The notes beneath the pieces were generated by a model. That model was given only the letters and a program-made list of their open reading frames with translations. It had not been told where the DNA came from and searched no databases. Made by a program: the position numbers and the translations under genes. From Plicaturopsis crispa FD-325 SS-3 (lineage: Eukaryota > Basidiomycota > Agaricomycetes > Amylocorticiales > Amylocorticiaceae), in contig KN832564.1 of NCBI GenBank assembly GCA_000827205.1, positions 219,470 to 283,469 on the forward strand: a DNA stretch of 64,000 nt. Direction: 5' to 3'. Positions 22,734 to 35,580 of the stretch are shown one piece after another. Position 1 is the first letter of the stretch; each line of letters begins with the position of its first letter.

Positions 22734-23693
22734 CTACGGTAACGAAAATGCTCGCGACAAATCCCACTGTTCTGTTTCGCGGATGGCTTCGTCCCAGATG
22801 TTCATGCCCCGCTCAAACGCACCGTCCCAATCCTGCACTGTGTACTGCGTACGCGTGACACAGAGCCTTCCATCACGTTCCCTCACTTGCCAGAACCATT
22901 CCGCAAAAGCGGCATCCTCGTAAGACTGCTCGTTGTTTATGGCGAGGACAAGGAGCACAAGGGGTTTGTGCGCGAGACATCGAATCGCGCATATCCGGGA
23001 GAGCTCAGCGGCGGGCGTTCCGCACTCGAAGGGGATTTTCAGGTGCGTGAGTTGGGAGAACGAGCGAAACAAATTTCTGGTGAATGGTCTGGGTTTGAAA
23101 TTGAAGGGGCCAGTCATATCCAGGCGGGTTACGGTTGAAAATAGAGAGGTCGGACCCGGAGGGTTCATTGTAAGCCGAGAGCCTAGTGACTCTAATGCGA
23201 GCGTGAAGAATTCGTTGCCAGAGATCGTAGCTCCAGGGTAGGGTCCTACTTCCTGGACGTAGTCAGGCCCAGCCAACGTAAAGTGAAGCTCACGGGGCAA
23301 CGGGAACGCTGGATACAACTGCCAGCAGATGGCGAAGTAGGCAAAATCCACGGGGTGCATAACGATACTGTTGACATTTGCACATGCCCTGATGACATCG
23401 TAGAGTACAGTGCTGTTTTGGGGGTGGATAACGGCGGTGCGCGTGCAGATGTTCCGCACCAACGACGCATATCGACTGTGGCGCTGAACGAACTGTTTGA
23501 AATGCATGAGCTGTACGATGTGCCTGAACACCACCGTATCGAGGAGGTACGGTAGCGCTAGATCGCGGACCCATGATGCGACGAGAGTGAGCGCGAGGCA
23601 TGTCTCCGTCGAGGATGAAGCTGCCCATGTGAAGATGGAGACGATCAGTTCATTCGGAAGACGACCGAGGTGTAGAACGAGATCTTCAGGCAT
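22734..23693 (-). CDS. F-box-like hypothetical protein
   Basis: A single-exon frame of 319 codons, unusual here because most neighbours are intron-rich. The ATG at 23693 gives MPEDLVLHLGRLPNELIVSIFTWAA, an F-box-like N-terminus (LPNEL-I--IF), followed by ALTLVASWVRDLALPYLLDTV, which resembles the basidiomycete F-box-adjacent segment. The remainder is a leucine/arginine-patterned region (RLDMTGPF, SFSQLTHLKIPFE) suggestive of irregular repeats, ending with an acidic/aromatic tail. It would act as an SCF ubiquitin-ligase substrate adaptor if the F-box is functional. Agaricomycetes carry large families of such proteins, so the specific role is unknown. Confidence 0.7.
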   Translation of the reverse strand: MPEDLVLHLGRLPNELIVSIFTWAASSSTETCLALTLVASWVRDLALPYLLDTVVFRHIVQLMHFKQFVQRHSRYASLVRNICTRTAVIHPQNSTVLYDVIRACANVNSIVMHPVDFAYFAICWQLYPAFPLPRELHFTLAGPDYVQEVGPYPGATISGNEFFTLALESLGSRLTMNPPGPTSLFSTVTRLDMTGPFNFKPRPFTRNLFRSFSQLTHLKIPFECGTPAAELSRICAIRCLAHKPLVLLVLAINNEQSYEDAAFAEWFWQVRERDGRLCVTRTQYTVQDWDGAFERGMNIWDEAIRETEQWDLSRAFSLP

Positions 23694-24103
23694 GTGCCGT
23701 CATGCGCGATGAGCTCGCAGGTGCTTATGAATGCCTATGAACTCAAGTGGATGTCAGTGAAGACGCAGAAATGAAAGCGAGAGGACGCACTGATCAAGGA
23801 TTCTAATCAAGACATAAGTGTGCAATATCGATGCTTGTCAATGTTTGGCTGTAGCCACCAAAGCGGCTTATTGACTTTTTTGACTGGTGCAGAATATTGA
23901 TTGACAAGAAACCGACCTTCGAGTTGCCAGGGTTCCGACACGAACGGGCAGAGAGTCAGACAGAGTCAGACATGCATTCAATGTCGATGTTGATTTTATT
24001 GCGGACATGTGAGATGGTAGTAGTTATGTCAACTTATAGATCTTGATACGTGACGCGTGACGCCGCGATAGAATGTCCTTTCGCCTCCGGAGACCAGATA
24101 TAA

Positions 24104-25050
<947 letters not shown>

Positions 25051-25397
25051 GTAGATTTCCGTGTATCCGTCCTCCGTGTACTTGCTTGTCGTGGTCGCAA
25101 AGAAAGCCGTAGCCCTTGTATTTACACGCTCAAAGTATGGCGCCACGCGTGAAAAAAGCGGGGAAATGTGAGAATCTCCTTCCTTTTCAGGCGACGGTCC
25201 TCGGACTTTCGTTCAGGGCCTCGGGCCTATGCACCCTCCTTGACAAAACGTCTAACGAACAATCTATTGAGGCATTGAGTGGAACGGCGGATGTCAGTGC
25301 TACACAGTCTATACCACATATATAAAATGATGTCTGCTATACGAACCCGAGATTAACAAAACAAGCAACCAGCTATTGACTATTGACCTCCGTTCGA

Positions 25398-26944
25398 TCA
25401 CGAGTAGACATTAATAGACGCGAAGTCGAAGTACGCGTTTGCGAAAGCGGCAGGGTTGTTGTTGACATAGTCTATCACACAGCGGAGTCAGGGCCTAAGA
25501 ATGGAATCTCCATTGCAATCTCATTCACCGACACAGTCTCCGGGGCAGCCGTCAGAGGTACCGTACGTTGAGCCCGCCCAGTCTCCACCTAGCAATTCGT
25601 GATCAGCGCGGGCTCCTGGCGCGTCGTTCAGTGGTTAAAGGACGTACAGAAAGTGAGGTTGATAATGATGCTGTTGGGCCCGAACATGTCCGCCAGATCG
25701 CAAGCAGCGTTTGAGAAGAAAGCATGCGGCACACCCTGAATAGTGGATAGATGCTTCAATAAGAGCGCGTCGAGGATACGAGCGCAGTAGCACACGCACC
25801 CAGCCATCAGTGTTCACGTTATCTCCCCCGGCTAACACATCTGCAGGAGGGTTTCCGCCGCTTGCGGACCAGAACCACACCTTGACGAAATCGTCCGTGC
25901 GTTCAGCTGCATAGCTATATCAGACCATATTCAGCGAGGGTGCGCAGCGATGTGCAACTGCGAAACTCACATTCCCCCACCTGCCGTGTTGAAGCCAGGT
26001 CCGAAGCTGTTTGGCGCGGTGGCGGAGATCCCGCAGCCGATATTTCCTGGGACAAGTGCATTGCAGTCCATGTTCTCGACAATGCCTGTCTGTGGGACAC
26101 CGAAGGCCGGGATTGCGCATCCTAAGGATACGATTGAGATGAAGCACGGATTGTACTGAGGCAGATGATGACACTGAGCGCACCTGGGTTTGTGTGTAGC
26201 GTGGTCTGGTCGTTCGCTTGGTTGTTTACACCTTCGACGATGTCAAGTTCTGGGCGAGTACCATGTTAGTACGCATGAGTGCAAGCATTGTGGCAGGCCT
26301 TCCTACCGCCTGTAGAAGGCCAGTTAGGTCCAGTCTCCCACACAGCAGGCCAAGTGCTGCGCGTCAGCCATGCTTTTAGTTGGGGTTGCTCGGATTTGCA
26401 AGGAGAAACACGATTTACCTGCAGCCCTCCGGCATGTGGCGCATGTTGAAACTAAGATATGCAGGGACGTGTTGGAATCGATGGCCAGAACCCGAAAGAA
26501 AGAGAGAGATACGCACATTGCGACATGAGTAGTATACAAAGTGTTGGAAACAAGGCGGACGGAATTTCTGCCCGGGTCGGTAGCGGCGAGCATCGTGGTG
26601 TCGTCCCCGCGCAGGATAAACGTGTCCGCACTTGCGAACGTCAGGTTGGCACTCTGCGCCGTGGGCCCGTCCACGTAGTTTCTGTTGGTCAGAAGATTTA
26701 GTGGGAAACACGATAGATTCGATCCGAGGTGGCGTACACGCGTCCATGAGTGGGGTCTTTTCTGCACCGTCAACTAGCCGTAACAAATGGATGATCAATC
26801 GGACGCACCTGGGATTGCCTCGTAGGAGAAGAAATCGTTGAAGCCGGGGCCGACGACGTTGGCGGTGCGGGTGTATGTGGCGCACAAAGCAGTGCCAGTT
26901 GCGGAGAGGAAAACAAGAGCAGTCACGACCATGAAAAATCGCAT
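25398..26944 (-). CDS. Secreted GH16 endo-1,3(4)-beta-glucanase
   Basis: A glycoside hydrolase family 16 enzyme acting on beta-1,3 or mixed-linkage glucans, probably in the wall. The ATG at 26944 starts a signal peptide (MRFFMVVTALVFLSATGTA). Exons then give YTRTANVVGPGFNDFFSYEA, SANLTFASADTFILRGDDTT, NSVRLVSNTLYTTHVA, MPEGCRTWPAVWETGPNWPS, and the catalytic ELDIVEGVNNQ (nucleophile and acid/base glutamates around Asp). Next come QTTLHTNPGCAIP, CNALVPGNIGCG, SFGPGFNTAGGG, VKVWFWSASGGNPPADV, GVPHAFFSNAACDLADMFG, GDWAGSTYGTSDGCPG and DYVNNNPAAFANAYFDF. It ends NVYS with the stop at 25398-25400. About eight introns. No transmembrane or GPI tail. A decayed second copy lies at about 35.3 kb. Confidence 0.9.
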
Positions 26945-27019
26945 TGCGGTAGTGAGGGAGTTATGAAGGACAGGGGGAACTTTCTGCAGTGAACGGACTC
27001 TCCCATAGCACCTGACGAA

Positions 27020-27026
27020 TTTTATA
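27020..27026 (-). promoter_or_regulatory. TATA box of GH16 gene
   Basis: TATAAAA on the minus strand, about 76-82 bases upstream of the GH16 start codon at 26944; standard core-promoter spacing. Confidence 0.5.
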
Positions 27027-28815
27027 GTGTACCCGTTTTGAGCCAGGAGAGCTTGTCGAGACAGATGCCGACGAGATGTTGACAGACGCGCTTGTTCCAC
27101 GAGGCGATCAAGGAACTACTTACCAGCAGAGCCATCCGCGCACAGCTACTTCCCATCATTGGCCCCGCGAATCGAAGGGCCTCCCATGAAACAAGTTGGA
27201 CTCACGGAGCGACGAGAAATCGGTGGCCCGGAGAAAGGTCGCCAAATCGGTGTCATTCAGACTTGCTACAGATGACAGGGACCACTTCTTTCCACTTTCT
27301 AGAGCTATATTTATTGTCAGCGAATCAAAACAAGACTGACAGGTACGGAGGCTAAGACTCACACAAAAGTTGTAAGGTGTACTCACCGGTGTAGAACGAT
27401 GAGGCCTCATGTTTGAATCTACTGTCGCCGTAGGTCTATATATGGCTACCGAAGTTTGCACAGGCTGTCAGGAAGACGGCGGCTTCCATTGCCTGCGTTG
27501 TCAAACTTTAACACAAGGCGATCAGGCCAACTAGAAGAGACGAATCATTGCTCGAAGACAGAAACCGAGCACAACACGCACAGATGCTCACAGAAGATAA
27601 TGTCTGGACCTACGTTGATCTTGCTGCGCACATCGTTGCGAGAAGGAATGAAGTGCGTACGCGGACACACTGGATGCAGGCACGCGGTTCTTCTTCGCGG
27701 TTAGAGCAGCAGCCAGGTCGAGTTGTATCGTCGGCGTCCCGGTGATCTGGAACAGAAAGCACGTAGTTAGCAATGATTAGCAGCAGAGGTGACTCTCAAT
27801 GAGTTTCTCGTGGACACGCTGATAGATTTCGGATGAACGTCGAGTCGGTGGACGGGAGTCACGGCGCGGTGCGATCGCATTGACCAACTTTTCCTCAATG
27901 CCTTGACGGTGGAACTAAGTTGACCCTGCGATTACTGGTCCCAGTCTCACCGTATGACTCGGACGAGCGGTTGTTACGTTCAGTGACGATGTAGAATTCG
28001 AGGAAGACTCGGTCGGAGTCGGACGAGGAACGCCGCATATTTTGTGGCGTTCCTACTGCCAACGTGGCTCGATCGGCTTCCGGAACTTGCCCCTCCTCCT
28101 CCTCCTCCTCCTCCTCCTCTTCTTCCTCTCGCAATTTGTTACTTGAGGCTACTTAACTCATCAGGCAAAAATACGGCAACGCGGGACTGACCTATTTGCT
28201 GTCGTTCAAAAAGTAACCCATAAGGTACTGACTTTGTGCGGCTATAGCTCATGATCAGTACGGGAGTGCTTTGACGTTCAATCATTGTCGAGGGCTTCTT
28301 GGAGCAATGGTCAGCACAGAAGAGCTCTGGCGTACCCTAATACAACGCCCTCCATGCTCATCTTATATTCTGTACGATAGGACCAAATGTGAGCGTTGAT
28401 TTTGTCCGACTTTACGGTCGGAATCTTACTTGTCTATTTATTTGTAGGTGTAATATAACGCTCATAGGTTTTGCCTGGCGGACGAGGGCTCGTTCCGGCC
28501 TAGATCCAATGTCCTCCACAATATAGACGCCTAGTAGTATTCCGAGTATGTGCAGTCAAAACTCAAACAGATCAAATCCGTCTCGCAGACTGTGGCTGAA
28601 GCTCGCCTCATCGTGTGCCCGGTTTTCATTTTGACGGTTTTGATATACTTATCTGCAGGACTCCAGCTTTCGGCAGTCTCACCAGCGTACTTCGTTTTGA
28701 TGTTGTCGCAGATGCTATGGGATGCGAATTCTCCCTTGCATCAACCTGGATTCAACTTCGTACCGCTCGTCAGTCTGAACCCGAATCGGCTCTACCGAAA
28801 CCTCCCAAGCACTGG
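27027..28815. other. Gene-poor region with unassigned exon-like pieces
   Basis: About 1.8 kb upstream of the GH16 gene. Leftward reading shows coding-like fragments with splice-like borders, for example ESGKKWSLSSVASLNDTDLA near 27225-27300 and DRLVLKFDNAGNGSRRLP near 27480-27530. An acidic repeat-derived stretch lies at about 28.1 kb. I could not join them into one gene or recognise a family. They may be remnants of a host gene. Confidence 0.35.
28092..28128. repeat. CCT/CTC trinucleotide microsatellite
   Basis: About twelve tandem CCT units with slight decay at the right end; read leftward it would encode a run of glutamates. Simple-sequence repeat, likely length-variable between strains. 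Confidence 0.85.
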
Positions 28816-28823
28816 TATATAAA
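28816..28823 (+). promoter_or_regulatory. TATA box of KNH gene 3
   Basis: TATATAAA about 122-129 bases upstream of the ATG at 28945, followed by a pyrimidine-rich leader (about 28840-28915) typical of strongly transcribed fungal genes. Confidence 0.55.
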
Positions 28824-28944
28824 CGACCAACGCAAACCCTCCTCCTGCACCTATCTTCTTCTCTCGCCTTTTCAGCCCTTTCCCGTCTTTCCTTCCCTCA
28901 AAAAACTAATCAAAAAAAAACTCACAAAAACTTCATTGCTGGCC

Positions 28945-29604
28945 ATGATGTTCACTTCTCTTTGTGCTGCCCTTTTACTGACACTCACATCTTCTCCAGC
29001 AAGCGTCGGCGCCTCTTGTCTGCCCTGTGCGCGGGGTATTCGTGGCAATGATGGTACTGACAGCACTGGTAACTACCGTGATCTAGCGCGCCGCGTAGTG
29101 TACGACCCGCGCATCACAAGCCCGGCCTTTGGAACGACATGGGAAGTAGGCTCTCAAGTGCAGGTCACTTGGTGCGTCGCTTGTATTCCTCTTTTCCAGG
29201 CCATATTCTTGTGATCGAACGCTGACGCTTGGTGAATTTTGATAGGGATACGAGCGATATGCCGGCGCATGTCACAAACCCCAAGGGCCGCCTCGTGCTG
29301 GGATACCTCAAAGGAGATGACCAAAATGAACATCTCGACTTCGGTCAGTCGTTCTAGTAACTTTATCTCTCGCATGCACTCATCTATGTACAGACCACCC
29401 TCTCGCGGACGGGTTCGATATCGCGCAAGGCCATGTCGAAGTCGAGGTTCCGGAGGTCCAGGCCGGACAGAACTATATCGTCGTTCGTGCGTGCCCATTT
29501 CCATTGCGCGCTCCTTTAATTCGCAAATTAACCTGACCGCGTTTTCTCTTTGTATAGTGTTCGGAGACTCGGGGAACAGGAGCCCATCGTTCACCATTGA
29601 GTGA
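28945..29604 (+). CDS. Kre9/KNH-domain secreted protein 3 (PF10342)
   Basis: The ATG at 28945 (MMFTSLCAALLLTLTSSPAS) is a signal peptide. A short insert with CLPC follows, giving two cysteines not seen in the other copies. The domain continues DPRITSPAFGTTWEVGSQVQ, VTW, intron, DTSDMPAHVTNPKGRLVLGY, NEHLDF, intron, DHPLADGFDIAQGHVEVEVP, GQNYIVV, intron, LFGDSGNRSPSFTIE and the TGA at 29602-29604. Three introns; the extra one right after the VTW tryptophan is shared with copies 4-6 but absent from 1 and 2. No stalk or GPI signal. Confidence 0.87.
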
Positions 29605-29996
29605 GAGTCGAGTTGGAGCTGAGGGTCTTGCGCGACGTCTTCTTGTCGCTTTTCCGCGAAGAGCCCACTGCATGAAGGGTCGAATGCCATATCGTTTTCT
29701 GCTGGTCCTACTTCGCCGTGAATGAGCTTACTATCAGGAACGCCCAAGGCTGTCTAAATGAACAATTCGCTTCGAACTATGCGAGAACAAAGCTAATTTC
29801 GATATGTGCAATGGTATATACATGCTGTATGCGTTGTGTATGAGTCGATGCTATTGTAAAGGAAAATGCATAGGCCTGAGTACTTATAATCGTATGAACA
29901 TGCTACATATGTAACGAGGAGACCAGCAAAGCGAGACCAGATAAAAGATGGCAGCAGTGATAAAGATACAAACCAACGACGGATGACCACAGCAGG
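29605..29996. other. Convergent 3' intergenic region
   Basis: About 390 A/T-rich bases between the stops of KNH gene 3 and Rif1. No gene seen. Confidence 0.5.
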
Positions 29997-32900
29997 CTAC
30001 GCATCGCTGCCCGCGGAGGAGGGAATGATAAACGGAATGGGTTTGAAGCGCGATGGATTTGGAGTCGTCGCCGATCCGAGGCGCTGCAAGCGGCGTGCGG
30101 CGACATCCCGCGTTGGGCTAGCGGACATGGTCGAGTCGTCGCTGGGCGGATCCGAATGCAGGACACGGCGGATCGTGGGGGAGATGAGATGGTGCGGAGT
30201 GACCTGGCCGAAATGGGGATCGTCATCGGACGACAGCTGTCGGTCGGAGGAGAGCTGGTCCTGCACAACGGAATCATCGCTGCCGATGACGGTCATGTTT
30301 TGCAAGGAACGGAGCGGGGACGAGGACAAAGCATCGAGCATAATGCTATTCTTAGTCTCGTCGCTCCGGGTGCGCTTCCGCTTCCTCGAGCTAGCGTCCA
30401 CGATCGGCATGGGAGGGGCTTCGTCTATTAGTGACCGCGACCGAGTTCGTATAACACGAGGAGTGCACGGGACAGTGCTGCTGAATACTTGTTCGCTCCG
30501 CAGCCGCTTGATGTTCCGCCTGACGCCGCCGAGCGTAGGCAATTCGACGGCGTCCATGAAAACGCCCTTGCGTTTGCGCGGCGAGGAAAGTTCAGGCATC
30601 ACATGGCGGGCGGGGCTATCACCAATGGGCTCGCAGTCCGACAGTGCTGCTTCGACATCACGCTCCTCGTCGCTATCAGTGTCGGGCGTGGCCTTGCCCT
30701 TCTTCATGGGACTGCCCTCCTGCCACTCCTGCGCGGACCGCCGTTTGCCGAGAACCGAGTGCTTGCTGGTCGATCCCTGAGATACCACTGTGATGCGGTC
30801 GACAATGGAAGCGATAGGTGCGCGATTTTCCTTTTCTGCCAGGAGTCTCCTGCGTTTGTTCGACGGCGAGCCAGGGTTCGAGACCACACGAGTTGGAGAC
30901 GTAGGGGACTTGAACTCGAATGCGGGGAACACGACGGAGGATTTATGAGGTCGGGGAGGGCTGACTGAGAATACATCCACGTGACGGGGTTTGGTCGGCG
31001 TCGAGGGCGTTTGTAACGAAGCAGAAGACGGTAGGAGATCCACGGATGGGAAGAGCACGGGGCTAGAGGGTTCGGGGATCGGAGACGCAGCACGCTCGGT
31101 GTCGTCCTTTTCCTTTGCCGAAGGGATGCATTCATCGTCGCTATCCGGAAATTCAAGCGCATCTTCGTCATCTGCAATGTCCGGCAGATCGTCTATGCAT
31201 GGCTGCGGCGTGTGGACGGAGCCATCTCCAGTGTTTGCTGACTCCGTAGCTGCGTCTAGCCCATCTGCCTCGCTGACGGGCCCGACTACGTCCGAAGCAG
31301 GCTCCTCAACGTCTCGGGCAGCTGAAAGTGCGCGAAGGCAGGTCCTGATACCTGATGGCCAGCCGGATGCGGGGGGCGCACCGTGGACAGGTGCCAAGAA
31401 TTGCCTACTAGCGGCTGTCATACCTGCTGGTTTGTCCCTGCGGCCGTAGAATGGCGACGCGAGTAGCGGCGAGAGAGCGTCAAGGTTATCCACAGTTTTT
31501 GGAAGGGCCTCGATTCCGAGCATCGCCGTCTCGTAGATGGGTAAGACCTATGTGCCCTCGTAAGCAGTGTGAGCAGACGAATAGACAGCATAAACCTTAC
31601 ATTATAAGTGTAGTCGTCCATGGACAGCGATGTGCAGTCGTCAGAAACCCACGCCGATATGCCTTCCTGGAAATACTCATACATATCCAGCTGAAGCTCG
31701 ACGGGGCACAGCTCCACTATACGCGTCATCGACCGGAGGAGCCACCCGCAGTGGGTCTTGCTCTGACCGAGAGGCGGGTACGACTCGGAGAGCGTAGTGC
31801 CCGCGAGCTCCAACACGTCCGAAGGCAGCTGGTGGATGTCCTCTAGCGCGACGTGCGGGAGCATGATGTCCGCGACGCGCACACAGGTCGGGAGGAGCCG
31901 CTCGGTGCTGCCGGAGAGCAGGACACCCCGGGCGATGTGGTCAAGGATGGCGTTCGTGTCGGCGCCGTAGTCGCGGGCCTTGTTCATGGTATGCTCGAGC
32001 AAGGCCTCCCATGCGAGCAGTTCTTCGTCGCTCATCGCCCACTTGGAGGACTGGCTGTCTGTATAGTAGCTATAGTGAGAACAGTTGTGATCAGTCCATG
32101 CATCCAGAAGCGCGAACCCAAGGTAAACGCACCCAAACGGCACGCCGAGCAGGACCATGGCACCTTCCCAGCCACCTTCCACATCCATTCTCCAGGACTC
32201 CGAGAACGACGCCCACACATTGCGCCTGTCCGCCACATCCCGCGTCCAAGAGTACTTCACCCGCTCGTCGACAAATTTGCCCCAGAACGCCGACACTTCC
32301 TCCACATCGCAGACAGCGCAGACCTCAGCGCATAACGCGCCCCACATCTTCTGCGCCTCGCCCAAATCACCTCCAGTCTCCTGCACGAGCTCCTCCTCAT
32401 TGTCCGCGAGAGCCATGAGCAGCTTTTCGCCTGCAGCGCTGAGGAGCGCGTGGGGGAAGACGGTGCGCACGATGGCCCATAGCTCCGCAATAATCGCGAG
32501 TTTGAGGGCGCCATTCGCGCGGAGAAGGGAGCGGGAGTGGCTGCTGGTGCGCTTCCTGGGACTGGGCGACGTGATTTTGGCGGACTTGACCTTGATTCTC
32601 GGGGTGAAGTCAAGGTTGGGGTCTTGGATGATGTCCTTGAGCATGTTGGAGACGTGTAGAGCGAACGCGATCGTGCCGTCCTCGTCGTTCTCGTCTTGCA
32701 ACGCCGCGACGTTTGCTTTCAGCAAGCCATCCCATATCTCGAGGATTTCGTCCTGTGGCAACAACTTGTCAATATTGAACAACGCACGCGATTTCGAGCA
32801 ATGCGACTTACTGGAACGCTGTTCCCAACACCGAGATTGACACACGCGATGCCTTCCCGCCATATGTCCAACAGAGAGTCAAATATCCAGCCCTTCGCGA

Positions 32901-34834
32901 GCTCTTCACGCGTCAGCGGGCGTACATCCTCCAGCGACGGAGAGTCGTTAAAGATCGGGCGAACCACGGCCACAAGGCTCTTGTACTCCACCGTCAATAG
33001 CCCGGGCGAGGATGAGAACAAACTCTCAGGCAAGAGTTTACTCTCACTCCAGTCGAGCGCCTCGTTGGAATTCGATGAGAGGAACGCCCGCACCATAGCC
33101 ATGGCCTCCTCGCACGCTGTACCGCCGCGCTTGATCATCGACACGACCAGGTCAAGCATGCGGCGCAGATTCTCGTCCGAAGCGGTCGTCTCGCCGAGGA
33201 GCGCGACTACAGTAGACACGCCCGTGCCCATATCCACGACGGACCTCACGAGTTTCCACCACGCTTCCCGCGCGAGCCCGGGCCGCGCGTCCTCGCTCGG
33301 CCTCCTCGTCTCCGCCTCGTCCTCGCTGTCCTCTGGCAGAAGCGGAGGTTGAAGATATACCCAGACGGCAGTGCGCCATACCAGACACCCAAGTGCACGT
33401 ACTGCGCTCTTCTTGTGACGCATGCCTAGCGATAGCAAGGCCGATATCGTGCGGGTGAGGCGGACCTCGGTGCATAGCGCGGGGCCAAGGAGGACTATGA
33501 AGCTCGCGAGCACGCTGAGTGCCCATACCGGACCTTGCGCGGAATGCTGGGGCTCGTGCGCGTTGATCACTGTGCGCAGTGTGCGCACGATGAGGGGGTC
33601 TGGAGATGTGGATGATTTGTTGGCCGTGGTGATGAACGTGGCGACGATGTTCGAGATACGGGTGCGGAGAAGGCAAGGTGGAGAGGATGTCATCCCCAGG
33701 ACGAAACCGCCAAGTGCATGGGCAGCTTGGGCACGTATCGGAAGGGCGGGCGCAAGCAGGTTCGCCAACACAGAAGGCAGGAGTTGGGTGAATGGTTCGA
33801 CGAAAACCTGGGGTTGGGACATGGATAAATCATGTATCGCCTAGGTATGCACATTAGCACGGACTCATGAACCAGGTCACTGACGCGCACCTTCAGACTA
33901 TCACTGGTTGAGCCCTTCTTGCCCTCCTTCCCGAGTTCGCCATCCATACCGCGTCGCAGCGCGCACGCAATGCGGTCTCTAGCGGGGCGGAGCACGTCGG
34001 CAGGCAGTCGCTGCGTTTGGAGCAGCCAGATTGAGAGGGCGCAGGTCTTCCGCGCGTTCGGCGTAGGTAGTTCGCGCGCGAGTGGAATGGCGAGTACCGC
34101 TGTCAGCACGGAGCCGAGCTGGTCATCTATGCAGGATGTGAGGAAAGCGACAGAGGGTATAAATCAAGGAACGCACCCGTGAAGACGTTGCATATAGCGG
34201 GCGTGGTAAATATTATACCGAGGAGTTTCATGACAGAGTGGCTCGCAGTGCACAAATCGCGCGCGTACTTCACCTGCTCCGCGGACACACCTTGCTTCTT
34301 CTTCTTCGGGCTCTGCTTGGGGGACGGCAGAGTTATGATTTCCTCGCGCGGTTCCGCTGCGCCCTCATAAGGATCCACAAGCGCGCGCCCAAGATCTCTA
34401 ACCGTCGCGTCTACAAATGCATCGCGGTGCTTTCGAAGAGGTTGAAAGAGTGGCCATGATGCGTCGACGTCTGTGGCGCCTGTCGTACCCGACCTCAAAC
34501 GTGCTGCGAGCACCGAGTACGCCTCGATGAGGTCCCGCAACGACGCGTCGGCAGAGATTATTGTGGACACAGGTGTGTCGAGATAGTGTAGATTAACGAG
34601 CGGATCTTCGGGTTCCGGTGTGATTTCTCGTGCATCCTCTGGATGTGGCAGGAGGACGTGCGCGCATTTCTTGAGAATCGATTTCGCTGGCAAGTTCAGC
34701 GAGACGGTGGTTAGAGGCGTCAAGTCATCAGCGCCGATGGTATGATACTGGTTCTCCTGCGACCACGCTACGCGATATCCGCGATTTTCTTTTTCGGCTC
34801 GATGCGACGTGCCCGGCGGGGTGGGTAGGCTCAT
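29997..34834 (-). CDS. RIF1: Rif1 homologue (replication timing and telomere factor)
   Basis: A large nuclear protein of roughly 1,470 residues. Rif1 recruits protein phosphatase 1 to oppose replication origin firing and acts at telomeres and breaks. The start chosen is the ATG at 34834 (MSLPTPPGTSHRAEKENR); longer in-frame reading exists upstream, with an ATG at 34897. Residues 21-24 are RVAW and 52-55 are SILK, the two PP1-docking motif types, placed N-terminally as in budding yeast Rif1. The middle is an alpha-helical HEAT-like array (AQAAHALGGFVLGM, RTLRTVINAHEP, WALSVLASFIVLLGP, VRALGCLVWRTAVWVY, DSLLDIWREGIACVNLG, IWDGLLKANVAAL). The C-terminal third, from about 31500 leftward, is one exon of low-complexity Ser/Pro/acidic sequence with many SP/TP sites and KRKR-type basic patches. 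It ends SAGSDA with the stop at 29997-29999. About six introns, mostly in the 5' half. Confidence 0.85.
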
Positions 34835-35280
34835 CGTCGAGAGCAGCGAGCAGGTCGGCAGCGGCTGTGCCGACTCAGAGGACGTCGCACAAGCCATAAA
34901 GAGGGCGAGCTCGTTGTTAAGAGCAGCGAGCAGGTCGTGCAGAACAGCGAGCTCGTCGTGTGGAACAGCGAGGAGCGAGGAAATGAGTGTTTGAGGAGAA
35001 GGAGAGCCGGCCACCCAATCAAATAATTAAATAATCACAAATCTCGCTTCACCGCGTTTGTTTACGTATGTTTACGCGTTATTGTCTCGCATTTGGACAC
35101 CCGCGGCAGTCACGCGTCCGGTGGCTGAGACTCAGAGACTCCCTCGACTTGACGTCGACCAGGAAAAACAACGGTATAAATTCTATACAACAGCTGGCGA
35201 TGGTTTACACTCCCCATTCACAGCCTGAATATTAATGCCCTTGCAATGTATAGAGAGATCCTTCAACAGAACCTGTTCCC
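34835..35280. other. Rif1 upstream region with direct repeats
   Basis: About 450 bases upstream of the chosen Rif1 start. Imperfect direct repeats of gagcagcgagcaggtcg occur at about 34840 and 34918, with further degenerate units to about 34975. The stretch stays open in the Rif1 frame back to about 35014 but begins with GTG, so it is taken as leader/promoter. No other gene seen. Confidence 0.45.
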
Positions 35281-35580
35281 CGCGAGTAGACGTCGATGGC
35301 GGCGAAATCAAAGTACGCGTTTATGAAGGTAGACGGACGCGATAAGAGATCCAGAATGCAAGCGTACATACGAAATGTGAAGTCGATGGCAGAGTTGTTC
35401 GGTCGGAGCATAGCGTCGAGATTGCTTTCGGGGTCTGGAGGCTGGGAGGAAGGCGTCCGGTGTACCGTGGAATATACTTTACTTACTGCAAGGACAAGAA
35501 CCGCGTAGGTAGCTGATTAGTAGCAGAGTAGTTCGGTTGCACGCTTGATTGTTGACGCCCTCCACAATGTCCAGAGCTGG
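35281..35580 (-). pseudogene. Decayed GH16 glucanase relic
   Basis: Two blocks match the intact GH16 gene at 25.4-26.9 kb on the same strand. At 35540-35580 a splice-like CAG is followed by coding for LDIVEGVNNQA, equal to the catalytic motif. At 35285-35325 the reading is INAYFDFAAIDVYS, equal to the enzyme's C-terminal strand, but the terminating TGA is not in the matching place. The two are about 210 bases apart here versus about 800 in the intact gene, so most of the intervening catalytic exons are lost. Further 5' exons could not be recognised up to about 36.25 kb. Host gene remnant, not functional. Confidence 0.7.

Noticed and set aside
25605-25650. tRNA-like D-arm string (gttcagtggttaaagga)
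   Set aside because: It lies inside a GH16 intron and shows no matching acceptor stem, anticodon arm or T-arm.
32157-32840. Rightward frame of 227 codons opposite Rif1
   Set aside because: Rif1 on the other strand has motifs, consistent splicing and coding continuity; this frame has no motif and is a shadow.
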